From NCBI RefSeq assembly GCF_016775155.1, contig NZ_JAEUGD010000067.1:295622-359621 (forward strand): DNA of 64,000 bases. The letters are read 5' to 3'. Numbering within the stretch: the stretch's first letter is position 1; each line of letters starts with the position of its first letter. The position numbers were made by a program, and so were the translations under genes. The stretch comes from Fulvivirga marina. GTDB lineage: Bacteria; Bacteroidota; Bacteroidia; Cytophagales; Cyclobacteriaceae. Of this stretch, positions 33,127 to 40,227 are shown in pieces. The notes beneath the pieces were generated by a model. The model worked only from the letters and a program-made list of their open reading frames with translations, ran no database searches and was not told the origin of the DNA.

Positions 33127-36100
33127 ATGTGGCAAATTTCAATAGACACAGGGGGAACGTTTACCGACTGCCTGGGACTCTCTCCTAACGGCCATTTAAA
33201 GAGGCTAAAAATTCTTAGCAGTAGCAACCTAAGGGGGTTGATTATTAAACAACTAGACGACCGCACATTCAAAGGCCTCTTTAACTGGCATATACAAGAT
33301 GATATCTTTAAAGACTTTGAATTTGAGGTACTGGGGAGTGGCGAAAAATCATTGGTAAAGCATGTAGATTTGAATGAAAGTATTATAAGACTTCAGTCTC
33401 CCATAAAAATTGACAAAACCACCGAATTTCAGATCTCTTCAAACGAAGAAGTGCCCGTGCTAGCAGCGAGAGTTCTAACTTCAACCCCTCTAAACACTCC
33501 GTTGCCTGCACTAGTTATGAGGCTTGGGTCCACCAGAGGAACCAATGCCCTGCTGGAAAGGAAAGGCGCCGACGTATTATTCATCACCACTCAAGGGTTT
33601 AAAGACCTTATCCGCATTGGAAATCAGCAGCGACCAGAGCTCTTTGCTTTAAACATTATTAAACCCGATCCGCTTTATAAAAATGTTATAGAGGTAAATG
33701 AAAGGATAGACAGAGATGGCAATATTATACAAGAGATTGATCATGATAGCTTTAAAAGTATATTGACATCAGCACAAAAGAATGTGTCAGTTGCAATAGC
33801 ATTCATGAACAGTTACAAAAACCCCACTCATGAAAAGGAGCTTGAAAGTTTCTTACTAAATAATGGTTTTGAGTATGTCAGTCGCTCTTCTTCACTATCT
33901 TCTAACATCAAAATCTTACCAAGAGCGGAAACTGCTATTGCTAATGCTTACCTGTTACCTATTATTGACAGTTATATACGAGGTATAGAAAAATACATAC
34001 TAACCGGCAGGCTACATGTCATGACTAGTGCCGGCGCAGTGGTTAACTCCAAACTTTTCACTCCCAAGGATAGCCTTTTAAGTGGACCTGCGGGAGGAAT
34101 AGTGGGGGCCAAAACCGTTGCAGAAAAGTCTGGTTTCGACAAAATTCTCACTTTTGATATGGGTGGCACAAGTACAGATGTAGCTGTTTACAATGCTGGC
34201 TATGACTATCAGTATGAAACCAAAGTTGGGGACGCCCACATCCTTAGCCCTTGCCTGTCTATAGAAACAATCGCCGCGGGTGGTGGCTCGATTTGTTCAT
34301 ATACCCAAGGCGTACTCACGGTTGGACCGGAAAGCGCAGGTGCCATGCCCGGCCCGGCCTGTTATGGTGCAGGAGGGCCCCTTACTATAACAGACCTTAA
34401 TTTGCTTTGTGGCAGGCTGGAGGAAAAAAACTTTAGCATTCCTCTAAATAAACAACGTGCTGAAGATGCATTGAAAGATATTATGGATGCATTACGCCTA
34501 AGCGGCAGCAGACCAGATAAATCTGAACTGCTAAACTCTTTCCTGGCTATAGCGAATGAAAAGATGGCGGAAGCCATCAAGAAAGTATCCGTAAGAAAAG
34601 GTTATGAACCGAAAAACTATACTTTGGTAACCTATGGTGGGGCTGGTGGACAGCATTCATGTGCTATTGCCGAGCTTTTGGACATCCCGTCTATTCTCAT
34701 TCCTTATGATGCTGGCCTCCTTAGTGCATATGGCATCAGCGAAGCAGATATTGAGGCTTTTGCAGAGAAACAGTTGTTGATGAATTTAAATACTGCACTA
34801 AATCACATGAGCGAGTGGTGGGCGGAACTGCAAGAACGCGCCTATTCAAGGTTGCAAAAACAAGGTATCGCAAAAGAGAGTATTCATATAAAAAAGAAAC
34901 TGGCCTATTTACGTTATCGTGGGCAGGAAAACACAGTCGAAATTGAAGTGTGTGAGGATGGAGATTACTATCAGGATTTTAAACACGCATATGAAAAAAT
35001 CTATGGTCATTGGCTGGAAGGGCAATCGATCGAGGTCGAGTCCATCAAGCTTATAGCGTCATCAAAAAAAACTACAGATATCACGGCTGATGTTAGTGAC
35101 TCGGAATATACACCTAAGGCCATTGGTACCCAGCAATGTCTAACTAATAATGGCTGGAAGGAAGCCGATGTCTACATTTGGGAAGAACTTAAGCCTGGTG
35201 CACGCATCCATGGACCAGCCATTATAGTCAGTCAAAATTGTACCGTTTTTGTTGAAATGAACTGGCAGTTTTTTCTGGACAGGAATAACCACGCGATCAT
35301 GAATAAAGCCTCCGGCACCTCGGATCAAAATAAAATCTCAACACCTGAGGCGGCGAGTATCGAGCTTTTCAAAAACAGGTTTATCGGCATAGTTGAAGAA
35401 ATGGGAGCCTTACTGGAAAGAACCTCCTTTTCTGTAAACGTTAAAGAACGGCTCGATTTTTCCTGTGCATTACTAGATGCAGCTGGCGAGCTAATTGTAA
35501 ATGCGCCACATATACCTGTACACTTGGGAAGCATGGGTATTTGTGTAAGAAAGGTCAGGGAGCAACTGCCCATTGAGGAAGGTGATGTGATCATTACTAA
35601 CCATCCGGCTTATGGAGGATCACATTTGCCTGATATCACCCTTATCAGTGGGGCATTTGAAAACGGAGCACTTGTAGGCTACGTTGCCAATCGAGCACAC
35701 CATGCTGAAATAGGGGGTAAAACTCCTGGCTCCATGCCAATAGATGCGACTCAACTAGACCAAGAGGGCGTGATCATTGAACCTCGTTATCTGGCCCAAA
35801 ATGGGGTTTATTATTGGGATGAGATCAAAGACATGCTTAACAATGCAGCTTACCCTTCTCGTGCAGTAGATGAAAATATTGCTGACCTTAAGGGTGGTGT
35901 AGCTGCATTACAAGCTGGAATAAACGGACTAAAAAACTTATGCACCGTTTATTCTATCCAAGAGGTCAAGCAACATATGTACATGCTCAAAGATTATGTA
36001 AGCAGCAAGCTGTTACAAAAAGTTGTACCACTATATGGCCAAACTTTTACTGCTACAGAATTGCTTGATGATGGTAGCAAACTTCAAGTCTCGATTGATA

Positions 36101-36873
36101 TTAATAAAGATAAAATAACCTTTGACTTTGCGGGGACAGGTGAAGTTCACCATAAAAACCTTAATGCCACTGAAGCCATAGTAACTAGTGTAGTACTTTA
36201 TGTACTCCGGCTACTCATGGATGAAGACCTGCCTTTAAATGAAGGTCTTCTTCAAAATGTTAAGATAAAGATACCCTACAGCATACTCAACCCCGATTTT
36301 GAGCACCTCAATCCTCCCCCTGCTGTGGTTGGTGGAAATACAGAAATTAGCCAGCGGCTCACAGATACACTACTTAAAGCACTAAATCTATCTGCCTGCA
36401 GTCAGGGCACCATGAATAACCTGTTATTTGGAGATGATACCTTTGGCTATTACGAAACTATATGCGGCGGAACTGGTGCAGGCAAAGGCTTTAACGGGCA
36501 AGATGCGGTACATCAACATATGACCAACACACGTATTACAGACCCCGAAATTATGGAATGGCGTTACCCAGTAAGACTGAATAAGTTTGAGATCCGAAAA
36601 GACTCAGGTGGTAATGGTAAATGGCATGGAGGGGACGGTATAATCAGAGAAATAACATTCCTCAAACCACTGGAGATGACTATTCTTTCCCAACATAGAA
36701 TTCAAAAACCTTATGGCCTTGAAGGAGGTGAAAAAGGAGAATGTGGTGAACAATTCATAATGACTAAATCAGGCACAAAACAAGTGCTCAAAGGGATTGA
36801 CAGCAGAAAGCTAAATGCTGGCGATAAACTTATAGTTAAAACACCCGGAGGCGGAGGGTATGGAAAAGTCTAA
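33127..36873 (+). CDS. Hydantoinase A/B fusion, 5-oxoprolinase-like
   Basis: 1248 residues from the ATG at 33127, since the earlier TTG adds residues that do not match the family. Residues ~3-700 are the ATP-binding HyuA half: IDTGGTFTDC at the start and TFDMGGTSTDVAVYN near residue 340. Residues ~735-1248 are the HyuB half: AFVEEMGALLERTSFSVN-like start, IPVHLGSMGICVR, NHPAYGGSHLPDI, and the Gly-rich end GGGGYG. Its single-chain form and length match eukaryote-like and bacterial 5-oxoprolinase, which opens 5-oxoproline to glutamate with ATP. Hydantoin hydrolysis is an alternative. It ends before a region of decayed genes. Confidence 0.88.
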   Translation: MWQISIDTGGTFTDCLGLSPNGHLKRLKILSSSNLRGLIIKQLDDRTFKGLFNWHIQDDIFKDFEFEVLGSGEKSLVKHVDLNESIIRLQSPIKIDKTTEFQISSNEEVPVLAARVLTSTPLNTPLPALVMRLGSTRGTNALLERKGADVLFITTQGFKDLIRIGNQQRPELFALNIIKPDPLYKNVIEVNERIDRDGNIIQEIDHDSFKSILTSAQKNVSVAIAFMNSYKNPTHEKELESFLLNNGFEYVSRSSSLSSNIKILPRAETAIANAYLLPIIDSYIRGIEKYILTGRLHVMTSAGAVVNSKLFTPKDSLLSGPAGGIVGAKTVAEKSGFDKILTFDMGGTSTDVAVYNAGYDYQYETKVGDAHILSPCLSIETIAAGGGSICSYTQGVLTVGPESAGAMPGPACYGAGGPLTITDLNLLCGRLEEKNFSIPLNKQRAEDALKDIMDALRLSGSRPDKSELLNSFLAIANEKMAEAIKKVSVRKGYEPKNYTLVTYGGAGGQHSCAIAELLDIPSILIPYDAGLLSAYGISEADIEAFAEKQLLMNLNTALNHMSEWWAELQERAYSRLQKQGIAKESIHIKKKLAYLRYRGQENTVEIEVCEDGDYYQDFKHAYEKIYGHWLEGQSIEVESIKLIASSKKTTDITADVSDSEYTPKAIGTQQCLTNNGWKEADVYIWEELKPGARIHGPAIIVSQNCTVFVEMNWQFFLDRNNHAIMNKASGTSDQNKISTPEAASIELFKNRFIGIVEEMGALLERTSFSVNVKERLDFSCALLDAAGELIVNAPHIPVHLGSMGICVRKVREQLPIEEGDVIITNHPAYGGSHLPDITLISGAFENGALVGYVANRAHHAEIGGKTPGSMPIDATQLDQEGVIIEPRYLAQNGVYYWDEIKDMLNNAAYPSRAVDENIADLKGGVAALQAGINGLKNLCTVYSIQEVKQHMYMLKDYVSSKLLQKVVPLYGQTFTATELLDDGSKLQVSIDINKDKITFDFAGTGEVHHKNLNATEAIVTSVVLYVLRLLMDEDLPLNEGLLQNVKIKIPYSILNPDFEHLNPPPAVVGGNTEISQRLTDTLLKALNLSACSQGTMNNLLFGDDTFGYYETICGGTGAGKGFNGQDAVHQHMTNTRITDPEIMEWRYPVRLNKFEIRKDSGGNGKWHGGDGIIREITFLKPLEMTILSQHRIQKPYGLEGGEKGECGEQFIMTKSGTKQVLKGIDSRKLNAGDKLIVKTPGGGGYGKV

Positions 36874-36910
36874 GCTAGTGCCAGGTACTTTTATAAAGTA
36901 TTTTATCTCT

Positions 36911-37057
36911 TCAACAAAGGGAGTACTTAGAGCTTTCCGGTAACTCCTCAAAGGGCGTTCCTGGTTCAATACACGCTGTTAAATTTCCATACTCTTCGTT
37001 ATAGAGTAAGACAGTTTTCACATTGATAGACATTCGCATGTTCTTCAAGGCTCTCAT
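36911..37057 (-). pseudogene. Rubredoxin-like relic
   Basis: A 48-residue frame aligns along 31 residues, without gaps, to the C-terminal two thirds of rubredoxin: LYNEEYG, then IEPGTPFEELP, ending in a Cys at the position of the last cluster ligand. In real rubredoxin the same region reads IYDPxEG, PGTxFxxLP and WVCPxC. The first Cys pair is lost (VKTVLLYN) and the WVCP is now SSKYS, so three of the four iron ligands are gone and it cannot bind iron. Either a decayed gene or domain of a larger reductase. Confidence 0.6.
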
Positions 37058-37187
37058 AGCATGAGATGGCTTAACTCTATGAGCGCGCCAACGATTTACT
37101 ACTTAATATAACATCATCAAAATCTGCGTAGGCAAAGTTTACATCAGTACCAACAGATCTATATTAATGTTATGATCGTTGATATAT

Positions 37188-37572
37188 GAAACTATATATG
37201 ATCCATTTGTTTTTGGTCGTAGACGTGAAGAACTGGAATATGCTAAGCCAAAAGGGAGCTAAATTAGGGTTTTTGTGTAGTAAGAAGACAAGCATAAACG
37301 GATCATTTTCAAAAGACATGACCTGCACAACACAATCATCAGCCACAATCATTGTATTGATGAGGATGAATATGAACCGCTGGGAATCATTCAAAACGAT
37401 ACTTATGAAAATCAGAAATAGGTGTTCAGCCACTTAGAAAATAGTAAGTAGGGTCAAAAACTTGCATATAAAGTCTCCGGCTGTTATTATTATAGGGAAG
37501 GTCGCAGCACTTACACCACGCAAAGCCAAGGATAAGTGTATTAACCTGATTTTCGAAACTTACGCTCATTAG
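37188..37572 (+). pseudogene. Remnant of uroporphyrinogen-III C-methyltransferase (SUMT, cobA)
   Basis: The 3' half of a SUMT gene can be followed through at least three frameshifts and several stops: DPFVFGRRREELEYAK at 37200-37247 (family GGDPFVFGRG), QSSATIIVLM at 37333-37362 (family ATVVVLMGM), GIIQNDTYENQK at 37383-37418, stop, VFSHLEN at 37422-37442, and SPAVIIIGKV at 37474-37503. The end TAG is at 37570. The N-terminal half with VGAGPGD was not found upstream. SUMT makes precorrin-2 for siroheme, the cofactor of nitrite and sulfite reductases. The DUF4202 gene starts 12 nt later. Confidence 0.85.
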
Positions 37573-37584
37573 AATACAAAAGGC

Positions 37585-38172
37585 ATGACAAGATATTCAG
37601 CGGTAATAACAGCTATAGACAGCATTAATAAGCAGGATCCTAGGATAGAAGTACTAGATGGAGAATCTCTTCCGAAGGAATATTTATACAGCCTGCGAAT
37701 GAGCCAGATGCTGGAAGCATATGACGATGGCGCCAATGAGTTATTAAAAATAGCAGCACGAGGCCAGCATATCAAAAGGTGGGCAATCCCAAGGGAAGAT
37801 TATCCTATGGATCGAAAAGGCTACCTGGCTTGGCGAACCCAACTCAAGCTTATGCATGGATCTCTATTGCGAGATATCATGCAAAAGTATAACTATGAAT
37901 CAAAGGATATCGATAGCGTAGCCGACATGGTCATTAAAAAGAAACTAAAAACTGACAAAGCAACCAGCAAGCTGGAAGATGTAGCCTGCTTAGTTTTTTT
38001 ACAATATTATTTCGAAGATTTCGCAGCACAGCATCCGCATGACAAGATACTGGATATACTCAGGAAGACATGGGGTAAGATGTCCGCCAAAGGAAAGGAA
38101 ATGGCATTGAAGCTAGACCTTTCAGATAATAGTAAGGAGACAATCTCTGAGGCTTTAGTAGAGACTAATTAA
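37585..38172 (+). CDS. DUF4202 domain-containing protein
   Basis: 195 residues, all-alpha by its amphipathic pattern. Family-typical stretches are RYSAVITAIDSINKQDPR at the N-terminus, LKIAARGQHIKRWAIPREDYP (with His in an HD-like position), and LEDVACLVFLQYYFEDFA. The frame is intact and its codon use like the neighbours, in contrast to the dead DNA just upstream. In other bacteria I recall DUF4202 genes close to nitrite-assimilation genes, which fits the cobA remnant 12 nt before it. Function unknown. The 3' end overlaps ldcA by 4 nt (convergent). Confidence 0.8.
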   Translation: MTRYSAVITAIDSINKQDPRIEVLDGESLPKEYLYSLRMSQMLEAYDDGANELLKIAARGQHIKRWAIPREDYPMDRKGYLAWRTQLKLMHGSLLRDIMQKYNYESKDIDSVADMVIKKKLKTDKATSKLEDVACLVFLQYYFEDFAAQHPHDKILDILRKTWGKMSAKGKEMALKLDLSDNSKETISEALVETN

Positions 38173-39074
38173 AGTACATTACTCAACCGAACAACATCCT
38201 TAAGCACCTCCAGCCTCACCTCTCTCCCTATAGGAATAGCGAGGTTTTTTGCTTCATGGCCAACAGGAAAATTATAGGCAACCGGTATATCCAAATCTTT
38301 AAAATGATCTGCGATCAAATCCAAAACTGATTTACCAAAGGGGATTTGTGTATCTTTCATCTGCGAGAAATCTCCAATGATCACTCCAGCAAGATTTCTT
38401 AGTTTACCAGACCGTCTCAGTTGCATAAACATCCTATCAATTTTATACAGGTACTCATCGATCTCTTCCAGCAGCAGTATCTTTCCTTCGGTTGCCACTT
38501 CTGTATCTGTACCCAAGCTTTCTGCCACCAAAGAAAGGTTTCCTCCGATCACCTCCGCTACTACCTCACCCTCTTTATTCATTGCATCCGGTGCTACTTC
38601 ATAGTTAAGAGCTCCTTCAAATAAGAGCTGCTTCAGCGATGAGAGAGATTCCTCAACCCCCATGTAATCATACTGAACGGGCATAAGGCCATGTATACTC
38701 TCTACCCCTTGTGCATTTAATGCGAGGTGCAAAGCTGTAATATCACTAAAGCCAATGATCCATTTAGGTCGTTTCTCTACATTGCTCAAGTCAACCTGGT
38801 CGATAATACGGGTCATTCCATACCCTCCCCTAGCACAAAAGATTGCCTTTATTTCCGGGTCATCAATCATGTGTTGCAAGTCCAACCTTCTTTGATCATC
38901 AGAGCCGGCAAAATACCCATCCTTGGCAAGCAAGGACTCGCCTCGCTTTACATCCAAACCCCACTCACCAAAAACTTCAAAGGCCTTAGCCATCTGTATT
39001 TCTGTAATTACCCGTGAGGGAGCCACTACTCCCACCTTATCTCCAGTTCTTAATAATTCCGGTCGTTTAAGCAT
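38169..39074 (-). CDS. LD-carboxypeptidase (S66 family)
   Basis: 301 residues of the S66 serine peptidase family, which trims the terminal D-Ala from murein tetrapeptides in recycling. The catalytic triad is visible: Ser110 in IIGFSDITALH, Glu203 in LLLEEIDE and His273 in NFPVGHEAKN. ARGGYGMTRI near residue 82 and VIGGNLSL near 176 are family-typical. It stands alone between two convergent neighbours, with the ompH terminator directly upstream. It lacks a signal peptide, so it acts in the cytoplasm. Confidence 0.9.
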   Translation of the reverse strand: MLKRPELLRTGDKVGVVAPSRVITEIQMAKAFEVFGEWGLDVKRGESLLAKDGYFAGSDDQRRLDLQHMIDDPEIKAIFCARGGYGMTRIIDQVDLSNVEKRPKWIIGFSDITALHLALNAQGVESIHGLMPVQYDYMGVEESLSSLKQLLFEGALNYEVAPDAMNKEGEVVAEVIGGNLSLVAESLGTDTEVATEGKILLLEEIDEYLYKIDRMFMQLRRSGKLRNLAGVIIGDFSQMKDTQIPFGKSVLDLIADHFKDLDIPVAYNFPVGHEAKNLAIPIGREVRLEVLKDVVRLSNVL

Positions 39075-39085
39075 GCCTCTAAAAT

Positions 39086-39115
39086 AAAAAAGCCCTTCAA
39101 AATTAGAAGGGCTTT
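39086..39115 (-). terminator. Terminator of the bamA-ompH operon
   Basis: On the minus strand AAAGCCCTTC pairs with GAAGGGCTTT around a 7-nt loop, followed by TTTTATTTT. It lies 20 nt past the stop of the second ompH gene at 39136. Confidence 0.85.
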
Positions 39116-39135
39116 ACACCATTAGTATTTTTTAT

Positions 39136-39672
39136 TTAGTTCGAAGAGGGTGTGATTCCCATTTTCTTCAAAACAAGATCACTGATATCGTATTTCTCAT
39201 CTGCATAAAGAACAACATCTATTCCACCTACTTGTCCGTTAAGCACATAAGCATAACCATTTTCTTTTGCTACTGCCTCAATGTTGTTACCCACTTTGGT
39301 ATAAAGAGGCTGCATCAGGTCTGTAGACTTCTTTTGCATAGAGCTTTGAGCATCTTGCTGGAATTTCTGTATTCTCTGCTCAAGCTGAGCCAATTCCGTT
39401 TCTTTCTCCTGCCTGATGGCATCTACCATGGTAGCAGCTCCTTGCTGATAGGCTTGCAACTTTTGTTGGTATTCCTGATACTTAGCTTGAAGCTGGTTCT
39501 GCAATTGGGTATTGTGAGCCTTAAGTTCAGACTCCACTTGCTTAGCTTCAGGCATTTGGCTCAAAATATAATCTACATCAGCGTAGGCAATTTTTAAGGC
39601 GGATTGTGCCTGAACAGCCGCAAGACAAAAAAAAGTAAGTGCTATTACCGTTAATAATAATTTGTTTCTCAT
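39136..39672 (-). CDS. OmpH/Skp family periplasmic chaperone (second copy)
   Basis: 178 residues: signal peptide (LTFFCLAAVQAQ, about 22 residues), then a long helical hairpin rich in Gln and Lys with heptads (QLQNQLQAKYQEYQQKLQAYQ in parts), as in Skp, ending in a small beta part: YADEKYDISDLVLKKMGI. Skp chaperones carry unfolded outer-membrane proteins to BamA, encoded just upstream. It is a paralogue of the next gene (39694); both end in a D-L/V-LG-type tail. Last gene of the operon. Confidence 0.9.
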   Translation of the reverse strand: MRNKLLLTVIALTFFCLAAVQAQSALKIAYADVDYILSQMPEAKQVESELKAHNTQLQNQLQAKYQEYQQKLQAYQQGAATMVDAIRQEKETELAQLEQRIQKFQQDAQSSMQKKSTDLMQPLYTKVGNNIEAVAKENGYAYVLNGQVGGIDVVLYADEKYDISDLVLKKMGITPSSN

Positions 39673-39693
39673 GGTATTTATTAATTAAACATT

Positions 39694-40224
39694 TTACTTA
39701 ATTACATCATTCGGGTCGCCAAGGCCTAACTCGTCCAACACATAATCTGTATAGTCGTGCCTGGGATCCGTATATATCATCACAAGGTCTCCTGCCTTGT
39801 CAAACATTATCGCCAGGCGTTGGTCCTTACATACCTTTTCTATTGCATCAAAAACCTTATCCTGCACTGGCTTTACTAATTCTTTCTTTTTAAGAAAAAA
39901 GAGCCCTTCAAAACCAAAAATCTTTTTTTGATAAGCCTTCAGTTCATCCTCTCTTTTCTTTATCTCTGCCAGGCGATCTTTCTTCATCTCTGCCGTTAAT
40001 AGTACCTCTTCCGCTTGTAACTCGTTATACATTGACTCGATCTTCCCTGACAGCTCCTTTATCTCCTCTTGCCAACCCTTAGAAAGCTTATCAATTTCTT
40101 GCTGCGCTTCCTTATATTCCGGCATTTTATTTAGAACATAGTCGGTATCTACATAACCAAATTTCTGCGCATAAACATTAACAATCGAAAATAGTGCCAG
40201 AAAAAAAATCCATATCCTTTTCAT
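39694..40224 (-). CDS. OmpH/Skp family periplasmic chaperone (first copy)
   Basis: 176 residues: signal peptide (FSIVNVYAQ, about 19 residues), FGYVDTDYVLNKMPEYKEAQ at the mature N-terminus, a helical region with Glu/Lys heptads, and a C-terminal beta part with IMFDKAGDLVMIYTD and DYTDYVLDELGLG. It lies 3 nt after bamA and 21 nt before the second copy. Tandem ompH genes beside bamA are common in Bacteroidota. Confidence 0.9.
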   Translation of the reverse strand: MKRIWIFFLALFSIVNVYAQKFGYVDTDYVLNKMPEYKEAQQEIDKLSKGWQEEIKELSGKIESMYNELQAEEVLLTAEMKKDRLAEIKKREDELKAYQKKIFGFEGLFFLKKKELVKPVQDKVFDAIEKVCKDQRLAIMFDKAGDLVMIYTDPRHDYTDYVLDELGLGDPNDVIK

Positions 40225-40227
40225 ACT

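Larger units (their letters stand above)
36874..37584. other. 711-bp gap with decayed genes
   Basis: No intact gene is seen. The left part carries a rubredoxin-like relic on the minus strand (36911-37057), the right part a frame-shifted cobA remnant on the plus strand (37188-37572). Between them (37077-37163, minus strand) is a 29-codon open stretch reading VNFAYADFDDVIL, pentapeptide-like, which I cannot assign. The short plus-strand frame 37186-37437 is one frame of the cobA remnant, not a separate gene. Confidence 0.7.

Noticed and set aside
37170-37433. Minus-strand frame of 87 residues in the same gap
   Set aside because: It is antisense to the cobA remnant and resembles no family.
37186-37437. 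Plus-strand frame of 83 residues before DUF4202
   Set aside because: It is one frame of the cobA remnant; the SUMT motifs switch between this frame and another.
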